Shown: positions 7,205-15,958 of the stretch, in pieces
Layout of the letters: each line of letters begins with the position of its first letter
Position numbering within the stretch: the first letter of the stretch is position 1
NCBI RefSeq assembly: GCF_003992115.1
Contig: NZ_RQUX01000023.1
Coordinates: 1-37,555 of the forward strand
Direction of reading: 5' to 3'
DNA: 37,555 nt
DNA from: Veillonella ratti
GTDB lineage: Bacteria; Bacillota; Negativicutes; Veillonellales; Veillonellaceae
Position numbers and translations under genes: made by a program
The notes under the pieces: generated by a model
What the model was told of the DNA's origin: nothing
Database searches by the model: none
What the model saw: only the letters and a program-made list of their open reading frames with translations

Positions 7205-8005
7205 ATGGCAGATATACGTTTATTGGCAATTGATTTAGATGATACATTAGTTAGAGAAGATAATACAATTTCAGACTATACACGACGCATTTTGAAAGAA
7301 ATCGAAGCGAAGGGCATTCACATCGTGATTGCCACAGGCCGCATGTACCAGACGGCACGACCGGTCGGTCTCGCCATGGATATCGGCGATTTGCCGATGA
7401 TTCTTTTCTCCGGCGGGTTGGTGCAGCGCATCGAATCAGGTGAAAAGTTATTTGAACAAACGGTAGATGTGTCGGTGGCTAATGAGATTTTGCAATTGGC
7501 TAAAACTAATGATTGGTATGTGCAGTCTTATATTGATGATGAATTGCTCGTTCATCATGAAACGGAAGAGTCCCGCATGTATGAAAAAGGTGTCGGTGCC
7601 AAGCCGGTATATATCGGTGATGCGGTGTACACTGCACCGAAAGGGCCGAATAAGTTATTGTTTATTGCGGAGCCGCAAAAGATTCTGCATATTGAAGCAA
7701 GTTTAAATAAAGATTTTGCGGACAAAGTAGAAATTGTGCGTAGCAAGCCGAATTTCTTGGAGATTAACAGCATGAATTGCACGAAGGGCAGCACCTTGGC
7801 TCATATGGTTGAAGAATTAGGGCTGAAACCGGAGCAGGTAGTGGCGTTCGGTAATTCGCAAAACGATATTTCCATGCTGGAATACGCCGGCACGGCGGTG
7901 GCTGTGGCCAATGCAGATGATAATGTAAAAGCGGTGGCTCACGAAATATGTCCGTCTAATGAAGAGGACGGCGTAGCGCACTGGCTCGAGGAGCATATTT
8001 TATAG
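7205..8005 (+). CDS. Cof-type HAD phosphatase
   Basis: A 266-residue HAD-superfamily hydrolase of the Cof/YidA type, likely a cytoplasmic sugar-phosphate or nucleotide phosphatase. Motif I is DLDDT (D10 nucleophile, D12 acid/base), motif II is IVIATGR, and motif IV is FGNSQNDISML near residue 215, in place of the usual GDxxND. The cap domain between motifs II and III marks class IIB. Length is normal. ATG follows GTGAGG. It is 15 bases upstream of rapZ and probably the first gene of that operon. The substrate cannot be told from sequence. Confidence 0.92.
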   Translation: MADIRLLAIDLDDTLVREDNTISDYTRRILKEIEAKGIHIVIATGRMYQTARPVGLAMDIGDLPMILFSGGLVQRIESGEKLFEQTVDVSVANEILQLAKTNDWYVQSYIDDELLVHHETEESRMYEKGVGAKPVYIGDAVYTAPKGPNKLLFIAEPQKILHIEASLNKDFADKVEIVRSKPNFLEINSMNCTKGSTLAHMVEELGLKPEQVVAFGNSQNDISMLEYAGTAVAVANADDNVKAVAHEICPSNEEDGVAHWLEEHIL

Positions 8006-8020
8006 GAAGGGAGACCTATT

Positions 8021-8944
8021 GTGGAAGGTACGTTCAGATTACTCATTGTGACAGGTATGTCCGGTGCAGGCAAAACACAGGTAATGCAAGCCCTGGAAGA
8101 TATGGGATTCTTTTGTGTAGATAATTTGCCGCCCGTTTTAATTCCGAAGTTTAGTAATTTGTGCCGCCAAGCCAGTGACCGTATTAATCAAGTGGCGCTG
8201 GTGGTGGATATTCGCGGCGGCCAGTTTTTCGAAAGCTTATCCGACGCGTTGGCATCGCTCAAAGAAATGCAGGTTCCTTATGAAATCGTGTTCATGGATG
8301 CTACTGACGAAACGCTGATTCGACGTTACAAAGAAAGCCGTCGCAGTCATCCGTTGGCGCCGGACGGCCGCATTACGGTAGGTCTTAAAAAAGAACGCAA
8401 GATTCTTGACTCTATCCGTCCGTTTGTCGATTATATTATCGACACGACGAACATGAAAACGAGCCAGTTAAAGGCGTACTTGCGTCAGAAGTTTTCACAA
8501 TTGGAAGAAAAGAAACAGGGCATTGCCGTGTCGGTAGTAAGTTTCGGCTTTAAATACGGCATTCCTCTTGATGCGGATATGGTATGGGACGTTCGTTTTT
8601 TACCAAATCCGTATTACAATCCGGAATTTCGTCATAAAACGGGCCGTGTACCGCAGGTTAATGAATACATTAATTCCTTCGAGGTGACGGAACAATTTTT
8701 GAGTACCATGTTTTCAACTATGGACTTCTTATTGCCTAATTATGAAAAAGAAGGTAAGAGTCAGTTCGTAGTGGCTGTAGGTTGCACCGGTGGTATGCAC
8801 CGCAGTGTAGCTATGGCGGAAGCGTTGTATAATCATGTACAGACATTAGGCTATCGGGCAACAATTGAGCATCGGGATATGTTTAAAAATAATGTTGAAG
8901 AGGATTGTAATCCTCGCGAGGTAACGGCGGCCGAAATCAAATAA
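8021..8944 (+). CDS. rapZ: RapZ/YvcJ nucleotide-binding protein
   Basis: A 307-residue RapZ family member. The P-loop GMSGAGKT is at residues 12-19, a Walker B-like VVDIRGG at about 60-66, and the conserved C-terminal domain carries FKYGIPLDAD, DVRFLPNPY and GCTGGMHRSV. In E. coli RapZ is an RNA-binding adaptor controlling GlmZ decay; in Firmicutes YvcJ hydrolyses GTP, and its exact role is less clear. The GTG start has AGGAAGGGAG at good spacing. rapZ-yvcK-whiA is a conserved Firmicute/Actinobacteria order, which supports all three calls. Confidence 0.96.
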   Translation: MEGTFRLLIVTGMSGAGKTQVMQALEDMGFFCVDNLPPVLIPKFSNLCRQASDRINQVALVVDIRGGQFFESLSDALASLKEMQVPYEIVFMDATDETLIRRYKESRRSHPLAPDGRITVGLKKERKILDSIRPFVDYIIDTTNMKTSQLKAYLRQKFSQLEEKKQGIAVSVVSFGFKYGIPLDADMVWDVRFLPNPYYNPEFRHKTGRVPQVNEYINSFEVTEQFLSTMFSTMDFLLPNYEKEGKSQFVVAVGCTGGMHRSVAMAEALYNHVQTLGYRATIEHRDMFKNNVEEDCNPREVTAAEIK

Positions 8945-8978
8945 TTCGGCAGGGTTATCGCTAGATAGGAGAATTCAA

Positions 8979-10328
8979 ATGATACATATGTCAGGATTCC
9001 GGTGGCTCACGCCAGGTCTTAAATTAAAACGATGGCTGGTTGTGTTTGGTCTTGGTATGCTGCTCGTAATCATCGGTGTGGCCTTGATGCTTAATTATCA
9101 ATGGCTGTCATATTTTGAAGATTTATTTTTACAATTTTTATATGAAACGACCGGTTCGTACAACTATACAACATTGGCGACCGGCGGTTTTATCACCATT
9201 TTGGTAGGTATCGTACTCATGACAATCGGCACTAAGCAAGTAGGTAGCGCGGTGGTGCGTGCTATCATTCCGGCCGATACGGATAAAGTGGGGGATTATA
9301 TTTTCCAAAATATCCGCATGGCTAAAGGGCCGAAAGTCGTTGTTATCGGCGGTGGTACCGGTTTATCTACCTTATTGCGTGGTTTAAAAACGCACACATC
9401 CAATTTGACGGCTATCGTAACGGTAGCCGATGACGGCGGTTCGTCCGGTCGTTTGCGTGAAGACTTCCAGATGATTGCGCCGGGCGATTTGCGTAACTGC
9501 TTAGTAGCCTTGGCGGAAAAAGAAGGCCTTATGGAACAGCTTTTCCGCTATCGTTTCGGTGGTGAAGGCGACTTGGCCGGTCACAGTTTCGGTAACTTAT
9601 TCTTAACCGCGTTGACACAGATTCTTGATGAAGATGTGGATAAGGCGCTTGACGCATCCAGTAAGATTTTGAAGGTGCGCGGTCGTGTTATTCCGGCATC
9701 CACGCAGAACATTGTGCTCATGGCAGAGATGGAAGATGGTTCCATTGTGGCCGGTGAAAGTCAGATTCCGACCGTGCAAAAACGCATTAAACGAGTTTTC
9801 ACAGAACCTGCTTTACCGCAACCGCAAGGAGCTGCTTTGCAAGCTATTGATGAAGCGGATGCGATTATTTTGGGACCGGGTAGCTTATATACAAGTATTA
9901 TGCCAAACCTTTTGATTGATAAAATTGCAGAGCATATTAAGGCTTCCAATGCACCCAAAATTTATATTTGTAATGTTATGACTCAGCCGGGTGAGACGGA
10001 CGGTTATACAGCGGCCGATCATGTGGCGGCCTTGCAACGTTTGGCCGGTCAAGGCATTGTCGATACAGCTATTGTCAATGATGTGCCGTTTGACGAAGCG
10101 GTTATCGAGAAGTATAAAGCAGTAGGCGCCGAACCGGTGAAGGTGGATACGGATAAATTGGCAGGGCTTGGGGTGCGCACGGTGCGTGCCGGCTTGATTC
10201 AGCATCCGGAAACGGCTGTTCATGATCCTGAGCGCCTCGGCAAGATAGTAATGGATGTAATTTACGCTATGCAGTCCGGTTTAGAGCCGCATATTCTAGA
10301 ATACTATTTAAAACGGGAAGACCGTTAA
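8979..10328 (+). CDS. yvcK: YvcK/CofD-like gluconeogenesis factor
   Basis: A 449-residue protein of the YvcK (MgfK) family. Two N-terminal membrane helices (about 19-39 and 65-84) precede a CofD-like Rossmann domain with GGGTGLSTLLRG (from residue 124), VADDGGSSGRLR and APGDLRNCL. YvcK proteins bind UDP-sugars and are needed for growth on gluconeogenic carbon sources and for cell shape in Bacillus. The membrane-anchored N-terminus makes it longer than the roughly 320-residue soluble form. ATG 8979 follows AGGAG; ATG 8988 is a possible alternative. After the TAA the same frame stays open for 27 codons. Confidence 0.95.
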   Translation: MIHMSGFRWLTPGLKLKRWLVVFGLGMLLVIIGVALMLNYQWLSYFEDLFLQFLYETTGSYNYTTLATGGFITILVGIVLMTIGTKQVGSAVVRAIIPADTDKVGDYIFQNIRMAKGPKVVVIGGGTGLSTLLRGLKTHTSNLTAIVTVADDGGSSGRLREDFQMIAPGDLRNCLVALAEKEGLMEQLFRYRFGGEGDLAGHSFGNLFLTALTQILDEDVDKALDASSKILKVRGRVIPASTQNIVLMAEMEDGSIVAGESQIPTVQKRIKRVFTEPALPQPQGAALQAIDEADAIILGPGSLYTSIMPNLLIDKIAEHIKASNAPKIYICNVMTQPGETDGYTAADHVAALQRLAGQGIVDTAIVNDVPFDEAVIEKYKAVGAEPVKVDTDKLAGLGVRTVRAGLIQHPETAVHDPERLGKIVMDVIYAMQSGLEPHILEYYLKREDR

Positions 10329-10469
10329 TCACCTACAACTCTTGAAGATATTGATGTAATTAGTGCGGCTGATGCGGTTACTGCGATTTTAGTTAGATTT
10401 TGTATTAAATAAGGCATACGCCTGCTGCCACTTTACCGGCAGTTTTGAGAGAAGAGAAGGGAGGCACCT

Positions 10470-11414
10470 ATGTCGTTTGCAGAAGATGTAAAAAACGAGC
10501 TGTGTCAGTACAAAAATGAAGACAGTTTGTCTGCCAAAGTAGAAGCCTCTTGTTTATTACGCATGGGTGGTTCATTATTATTGGGCAGTCAGGGCCGTGT
10601 AGGCATTCGCTTGGCGACGGCGAATAACGCGGTAGCGCGCCGCGTATTGTCTATTTTGCGCGCTCATTATGCGTTGCATACGTCCGTCCTCATTCGACGC
10701 GGTTTAAATTTACGCAAAAAGAATGTGTATACCTTAACCGTAGAGCCTACCGTAGAAGGACGTGAGGCTTTAGAAGATATGGCGTTATGGCCCATGGATA
10801 CAGCACTGCCGGCAGAGTGGTTGACAACGATGGAAGGGCGTCGTGCTTTTTTGCGCGGTGCCTTTTTAGGGGGCGGTTCCGTCAATAAACCGGAAAGTGA
10901 TTACCATTTGGAGTTTATGACGAGTAATCAGCATTTTGCCGATGAAATTGTGCGCGTACTGCGACTCTTTCATATCGTGGCGCGTGTAACCGAGCGTAAA
11001 GATTCCTATGTGGTGTATATTAAAGAAGGCGATGCTGTAACAGATTGTTTGCAAATTATGGGGGCTCAGTCAGCCCTTATGGAATTTGAAACGGTGCGCG
11101 TTGTCAAAACTGTGCGCAATCAGATTAATCGGCAGGTTAATTGTGAAACGGCGAATTTGCAAAAGACGGTGAATGCCGCCGTGCGTCAGCTCGAGAGTAT
11201 TCGTATCATCGAGCGACACCAAGAGCTTAGCGATTTGCCGCCGAAGTTATTGGAAGTGGCGATGGTGCGCTTAGATAATCCGGACGCCAGTTTAGGGGAA
11301 TTAGTTGATCTTTTGGGCGGCCATATTTCTAAATCCGGCGTAGGTCATCGCTTTCGTAAATTGGAACAATTAGCACTGTCTTATGAGCCTATGGGGCTCG
11401 AAGAATTTATGTAG
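10470..11414 (+). CDS. whiA: DNA-binding protein WhiA
   Basis: A 314-residue WhiA. The N-terminal LAGLIDADG homing-endonuclease-like domain (FLRGAFLGGGSVN near 128, then YHLEF) lacks the cutting role; a C-terminal helix-turn-helix follows (LPPKLLEVAMVRLDNPDASLGELVDLL, split here as two parts of one helix set). WhiA controls cell division and sporulation genes in Actinobacteria, and chromosome segregation or division in Firmicutes. ATG follows GGGAGG with six bases between. It ends 17 bases before the next gene, so transcription likely continues. Confidence 0.96.
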   Translation: MSFAEDVKNELCQYKNEDSLSAKVEASCLLRMGGSLLLGSQGRVGIRLATANNAVARRVLSILRAHYALHTSVLIRRGLNLRKKNVYTLTVEPTVEGREALEDMALWPMDTALPAEWLTTMEGRRAFLRGAFLGGGSVNKPESDYHLEFMTSNQHFADEIVRVLRLFHIVARVTERKDSYVVYIKEGDAVTDCLQIMGAQSALMEFETVRVVKTVRNQINRQVNCETANLQKTVNAAVRQLESIRIIERHQELSDLPPKLLEVAMVRLDNPDASLGELVDLLGGHISKSGVGHRFRKLEQLALSYEPMGLEEFM

Positions 11415-11431
11415 GAAAGAGGAATAATTCA

Positions 11432-12883
11432 GTGAAAGTATTACGCAATAAATATAGATGGTTAGCCATCTTAGTCGCGTTATGGACACGGGGCGTAGGC
11501 TTTGTAATCGGGGCACCGCCGGAAACGGTGAACTTCCAAACTACAACTTTCACGCCGTTGCCCGTAGTTTTGACGGAAGAAAAAGACACATTGATTTTTT
11601 CTGACAGTCCTGAATATGTAAATAAAAGCGGTGTATTGGCAGCCGGTACGGTTAACGGCACGGGGCGTGTGTATTTCTATCATGTTAATGAAATGAAAGA
11701 ACCTCAAAAAATTGCCATTGTACTGGAAAATACATCCAAAAAGAATGTAGAAGTGACGGTTCACCGTGAGATTTTTGCAGAACCGAATCGTGAATATTTT
11801 GTAGTGGGCAGTGAATTGTCACGGGAAGATTTGGATGCGCCATACGTGGGCACGAATCGTCAATGGCAACCGGCCGCTCAACGGGAACGTTCGGCAAAGG
11901 CAGCCGGTGTACCGGTGCCGTCAGTAACCGCAAAGAAGGATACGATTGAACAAATTGCCGATACCGCCACGACTAATAAATCAACGACCGATACAGCCTT
12001 GGCCAATACAGCGACAGCTAATATTGCTGCGGCCAATACGAGCGGCACGATTGAGAAGATGGCCGTAGCCGACCAAAGAAGTGACGATGAGGCTGTCAAA
12101 GTAGGCGATGACGTAGTGGGCAAACAGCGTGAACAGGCGGTTAAGGCTTGGCGTAAAGAAGTTCGTCAGCAGGCTCAGGCTGAGGCTAAATTAAAACCTA
12201 CCGTGCTTGATACGGTGACGTTGGCGCCGGGCGGCAAACAAGCGTTCTTTTCAAAACTCGATAAAATCCCGATTCCGCAGGATGACTTGTTCTCCGGGAT
12301 TTTTGACTTTACGTCTACCGGTCCGGTGTACGTAAAAGTTATGATGTTGCCCTTTGAAACACCGGCTTTGGGCGGTTCTTTAATGGCGGAAACTTTGCCT
12401 ATGGATGAAGTGGCCTTGCGCGGTACCTATGTGGGAGCGCAGCGTCGTTTGACTTTGATGCAACCATTTGACGGTTCCTTGGGACCTGTGTCTGTTATGG
12501 TGGCCAATGATCGTGAAGATCCTTTTGTTGAGGGCGTTGATGAATTGACACCAAGTGCGGCTGCAAGCGGTACGGCCGTAACGAACCGCGGTAATTACGG
12601 TGTGAGCTATGAAGTGACGATTCCCACTATGGGCAATCGAGCTTTTGCCCTTTACATCAACCCTTTGGGCGGAGCCTATGCCGGTTCCTTTAAGGTAACG
12701 TATGACGGCCAATCGGAAATTTATAATGTACCGACGGGAGCACGCTTATTTTTAGGTAATAATACAACGGAAGACAGCCAGTATTTCAACACTTATAAAG
12801 CGGGTAAATTATTGACGATTCAATTTATTCCCGCCGGAGCGTCTAATTTGCCGATTCAATTTTTATTGGTGCCACAGGCATAA
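11432..12883 (+). CDS. Secreted hypothetical protein in the whiA operon
   Basis: I do not recognise this 483-residue protein. An N-terminal signal peptide or anchor (about 1-27, KYRWLAILVALW) is followed by a beta-rich part with phrases such as GTGRVYFYHVN and IAIVLENTSKKNVEVTVHRE, reminiscent of surface beta-sandwich domains. Then comes a low-complexity Ala/Thr/Asn stretch (about 165-205), a charged helix (EQAVKAWRKEVRQQAQAEAK) and a second beta-rich half. There is no Cys in the mature part and no sorting motif. The GTG start has GAGGA at spacing. It follows whiA by 17 bases and a strong terminator closes it. A role at the cell envelope is inferred only from the signal peptide. Confidence 0.8.
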   Translation: MKVLRNKYRWLAILVALWTRGVGFVIGAPPETVNFQTTTFTPLPVVLTEEKDTLIFSDSPEYVNKSGVLAAGTVNGTGRVYFYHVNEMKEPQKIAIVLENTSKKNVEVTVHREIFAEPNREYFVVGSELSREDLDAPYVGTNRQWQPAAQRERSAKAAGVPVPSVTAKKDTIEQIADTATTNKSTTDTALANTATANIAAANTSGTIEKMAVADQRSDDEAVKVGDDVVGKQREQAVKAWRKEVRQQAQAEAKLKPTVLDTVTLAPGGKQAFFSKLDKIPIPQDDLFSGIFDFTSTGPVYVKVMMLPFETPALGGSLMAETLPMDEVALRGTYVGAQRRLTLMQPFDGSLGPVSVMVANDREDPFVEGVDELTPSAAASGTAVTNRGNYGVSYEVTIPTMGNRAFALYINPLGGAYAGSFKVTYDGQSEIYNVPTGARLFLGNNTTEDSQYFNTYKAGKLLTIQFIPAGASNLPIQFLLVPQA

Positions 12884-12947
12884 TTACAGGCAAAGTTAAG
12901 ATTGCGCTGAATAGTGGCCTAGTTGCAAAGTAGAATAAATTAATTCA

Positions 12948-12980
12948 AGTGAGAGCGATGTATTTCGCTCTCACTTTTTG
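12948..12980 (+). terminator. Intrinsic terminator after the whiA operon
   Basis: A perfect 11-bp stem AGTGAGAGCGA / TCGCTCTCACT with a 6-base loop is followed by TTTT. Confidence 0.95.
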
Positions 12981-13105
12981 CTTTATACCGCAAGTTTACC
13001 CATAAATTGAAAATTAAATGTCTTTTTGGAGCAGAACTCTCAACATGTCCCTGTTATTATTAACTTATTGAGTAATATTCTCATAATTCCTAAAGGTAAA
13101 AATTG

Positions 13106-13125
13106 ATCTAAATTTTGATTTAGAT
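13106..13125 (+). promoter_or_regulatory. Perfect inverted repeat upstream of tonB, candidate operator
   Basis: ATCTAAAT-TTTG-ATTTAGAT is a perfect 8+8 repeat, 38 bases before the tonB start. It overlaps TTGATC and TTGATT -35-like hexamers; no good -10 is evident. At the head of an iron/heme island it is a natural operator candidate, but it does not match the classical Fur box. Confidence 0.4.
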
Positions 13126-13163
13126 AGGATTAGACTTAGGATTTATCGTATAAGGTGGTAATT

Positions 13164-13925
13164 ATGGAACAGGTATTTGTATGGCGTAAAGCCGTCATCG
13201 GCTCGCTTGGTTTTCATTTAATAGCTGCTGTCGCTTTAGGCGTTATCGGCTATCACATGAGCCAGATGGCGGCATCAGAGGCGTATGAAATTGATTTATC
13301 GATTCCTGTGGCGCAGGAAGAGACAATAGCGAAACAAGTAGAGTTTCCCAAACCCTTAGCCGTAGAGGATGTGAGTCAGCGTGTAGCCGCGGTGAGTCAA
13401 ACTACGAATCCGGCAGCCGGCGGTTATGGCGGCGGGACACCGTCGGAAACACCGCAAGCGGTGGCACCGGCATCGGTAGTAGCGCCCGGCAGTGGTACAT
13501 TGGCGATACCGGGGGCTCACGAAGGTACCGCTACATCGTTTAACGGTATCGGTCAAGGGGCAAATGAAGCGGGTGGTCCCGTTGGCGAAGGCCTTGGTAA
13601 TGGTGAAGGTGCCGGTGTCGGGAATGGCACAGAAGAAGGCGTAGCTCCCGGTGAGCCTTTTGATATGGATGGTTTTTGGAGTGCCGTCAATGCCAATAAA
13701 TCGTATCCGCCCATGGCTGTAAGGCGTAATATTGAAGGCGATGTGACGGTACAGGTCACTTTGGACAGCGGAGGGAATTTAGTAGCGGCGGATGTAATAT
13801 CGTCAACTAATTCGTTGCTTGCCGATGCGGCGTTGAAGGCAGTGTATAATGCCACGCCATATAACAACCCGACCGGTGAAAGTGTCACGGTGAATGTGCC
13901 GATTAGTTTTCGCTTGACAAACTAA
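13164..13925 (+). CDS. tonB: TonB-family energy transducer
   Basis: A 253-residue TonB-like protein. One N-terminal membrane helix (about 9-29) is followed by a long Gly/Ala/Pro/Glu linker with GNGEGAGVGNGTEEG-type repeats. The C-terminal TonB domain (about 170-253) carries YPPMAVRRNIEGDVTVQVTLD and ends VNVPISFRLTN. With ExbB/ExbD it passes proton-motive force to outer-membrane receptors. The linker is Gly-rich rather than Pro/Lys-rich as in enteric TonB. I start at ATG 13164, after AAGGTGG; the GTG at 13155 lies inside that SD. It leads the island that ends in a TonB-dependent receptor. Confidence 0.92.
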   Translation: MEQVFVWRKAVIGSLGFHLIAAVALGVIGYHMSQMAASEAYEIDLSIPVAQEETIAKQVEFPKPLAVEDVSQRVAAVSQTTNPAAGGYGGGTPSETPQAVAPASVVAPGSGTLAIPGAHEGTATSFNGIGQGANEAGGPVGEGLGNGEGAGVGNGTEEGVAPGEPFDMDGFWSAVNANKSYPPMAVRRNIEGDVTVQVTLDSGGNLVAADVISSTNSLLADAALKAVYNATPYNNPTGESVTVNVPISFRLTN

Positions 13926-14016
13926 CATAATTTATTTAAGATTAATTCTCAAGAATAGAATTAAGAATCCATTTAGTTTAGATGAAGAATACTAAAGTAA
14001 TTAATTGATATTTAGA

Positions 14017-14095
14017 GTAAAGACCTTTCTGTAAGTACAGATTTTGTATAACCTCAAAGTAGGTATACAGCTTGTACTGACAGAAAGGTCTTTTT
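14017..14095 (+). terminator. Long structured terminator/attenuator between tonB and araC
   Basis: Outer arms AAAGACCTTTCTGT and ACAGAAAGGTCTTT pair perfectly, inner AGTACA/TGTACT and GTATA/TATAC continue the stem, and a T run follows. It sits between the tonB stop and the ribosome binding site of the regulator gene (14103), so it ends tonB transcripts or attenuates the regulator. Confidence 0.8.
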
Positions 14096-14111
14096 GCATT
14101 TTGGAGGAAAT

Positions 14112-15085
14112 ATGCAGTTAGTAGAATCGATTAGGGATAAAATGCAGGATTCCGGCACGCGTTTGCTCGAGATTTTGCACAATCGTAAAGTATATGAGCG
14201 CAAGGATGAAAACGGGTATGCCCGCATGATTAGTCAGCCCGTATTTAACGGTATCGACATCGTCTATAACGATGTCGTGATGGAGCGAATTACTCATAAT
14301 GCCAAGCCCATGTCCGGTTTGTTTGAAATTCATTTTTGCCAGGACGGGCGCATTGAATGCTCTTTTGAAAACGGCAAATGCCTGTATATGAATGGCGCGA
14401 TATTTCGTTGGGCTGGAAAACATGCAGCACCTTTCGTCACAGCTCGTATTTTCCTACCGGTTTTTACAAAGGCTTGTCCCTCGCCGTATACGTACCGAAA
14501 GCGCAGGCGGCGGTAGATGCCTTTGTGGGCAAAAACAGCATTGACCTTGAAGAAGTGTGCAATCGTTTCTGCACGGCTAACGGAGTGGGGCTGGTGAAGG
14601 ATACAGGCCGTTTAAAAGAGCTCTTTATGGATCTGTATAATGTGCCGGATGTACTGCCGGAAGTGTATTTGCGCGTGAAATGTGTGGAGATTTTTGTATT
14701 GCTTGGTACATTGACGTGCGAGTCGGGGGATGAGCATATCTATTTCGAGCGTGCCCAAGTGGAAACGATTAAGCGGATTCATGATGAAATTTATAACGAC
14801 CTCGGTAATCATCACACCATTGAAGCCTTGGCGAATCGTCATCGTATTTCCATGACAGCTTTAAAACGTTGTTTTAAAGGGGTGTACGGCATTACGATTT
14901 ACCAATATGTGAAGCGTTGTCGTATGAACTTTGCCGCTAAAGACTTGGTGAATACCAATGACACGATTTTGGAGATAGCTAATCGTTGGGGTTATGAAAA
15001 CGGCAGCAAATTTTCTTCTGCTTTTAAGCAAATTATGGGCTGTAATCCGAGGGAATATCGGGTAAAAAATAAAATGCTCAATTAA
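14112..15085 (+). pseudogene. AraC-family regulator, split by a frameshift near 14395
   Basis: The N-terminal half (ATG 14112 after GGAGG; MQLVESIRDKM... to ENGKCLYMNG) and the C-terminal half lie in different frames. The downstream frame continues DISLGWK...FPTGFYKGLSLAVYV and ends in an AraC-type double helix-turn-helix: HTIEALANRHRISMTALKRC, then TILEIANRWGYENGSKFSSAFK and the typical NPREYR. Adding one base between about 14394 and 14400 (AATGGCGCGA) joins them as YMNG-x-DISLGWK, so one base is missing. No slippery heptamer is present, so programmed shifting is unlikely. AraC regulators next to siderophore/heme genes usually sense the ligand and activate uptake. Either the regulator is dead in this strain or the base is a sequence error. 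Confidence 0.8.
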
Positions 15086-15213
15086 GGTAAGTGCAATAAA
15101 TGTATCGATTTATCGGTTAATTAGTAGACCTGCGATTTTAAATTGATTCACTTAATGTGTTAAATTTATTTCCAATATTTACTGAATTAGTCATATAAAT
15201 GAGTAGATTAAAT

Positions 15214-15240
15214 GTCCAAACGGATTGGTTTGGGCGTTTT
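15214..15240 (+). terminator. Terminator after the AraC-type gene
   Basis: GTCCAAAC / GTTTGGGC (one G-U) with a 6-base loop is followed by GTTTT, 130 bases past the regulator stop. Confidence 0.6.
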
Positions 15241-15339
15241 GGGGTAGTTTACTGAAATTAAGATTTGTTATCATTTAATGTATAGCGAATTGGTATAGTC
15301 AGTTGAATTCGCTTGCTAGGGCTTAAGGAGGCCATTATA

Positions 15340-15954
15340 ATGGAAGGTATAAACTATATCGTTAATTTATTTGTCACCGGTGGTTTGGTTATGTACCCTT
15401 TATTGGCATTATCGCTAATAACCGTGGCTATCGGGATAGAGCGTTGGTATTTTTTCAGATTGAATACGAAAGGCGGTCGCGGTTTTTCACACGGCGTGTA
15501 TCACAGTGCCAAAGCCGGCAATTGGCGTGAAATCGACGAGCTTTGTCAACAGTATCCCTTGTCTATCAGTCGCGTCGTGCATGCCGGTTGCAGTAATCGA
15601 GAATCGGAGCAAAGTATGAAAAATGCCTTTATGGAGCAAATGACGTTTGAAACGTCGTCCTTCAAACGGTATTTGGATTATTTAAGTGCCATCGTTACGG
15701 TGGCTCCGTTATTGGGCCTGTTGGGGACGGTTACCGGCATGATCGGTACTTTCGGTGTCCTCGATAATGGCGGTGGTGCGGCGGCCATTACGGGCGGTAT
15801 CGGGGAAGCCTTGATTGCGACGGCTACAGGTCTTTGCGTAGCTATTATCGCCTTTGCCATTTATACCTATTTCAGTCATCGCTTGGATCAGTTTGTGATT
15901 CGTTCCGAGGAATTGTGTTTAACCATGGTCAATGCCATGAAAAAGGAATGGTGA
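15340..15954 (+). CDS. exbB: ExbB/TolQ-family proton channel subunit
   Basis: A 204-residue MotA/TolQ/ExbB protein. Three membrane helices are visible: near 10-33 (GGLVMYPLLALSLITVAIGI), near 110-135 (YLSAIVTVAPLLGLLGTVTG, the conserved channel motif) and near 150-175 (GGIGEALIATATGLCVAIIA). With ExbD it forms the inner-membrane motor that energises TonB. ATG 15340 follows AAGGAGG at ideal spacing; the upstream TTG frame extension has no ribosome binding site. It is four bases upstream of exbD and begins the exbBD-hutW-hmuTUV run. Confidence 0.95.
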   Translation: MEGINYIVNLFVTGGLVMYPLLALSLITVAIGIERWYFFRLNTKGGRGFSHGVYHSAKAGNWREIDELCQQYPLSISRVVHAGCSNRESEQSMKNAFMEQMTFETSSFKRYLDYLSAIVTVAPLLGLLGTVTGMIGTFGVLDNGGGAAAITGGIGEALIATATGLCVAIIAFAIYTYFSHRLDQFVIRSEELCLTMVNAMKKEW

Positions 15955-15958
15955 TACT

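Noticed and set aside
10420-10450. Terminator between yvcK and whiA (CTGCC/GGCAG then TTTT)
   Set aside because: The stem is only five pairs and the T run short; the conserved gene order suggests read-through.
14388-14402. Programmed ribosomal frameshift in the AraC-type gene
   Set aside because: No slippery heptamer or following stem is visible at the junction.
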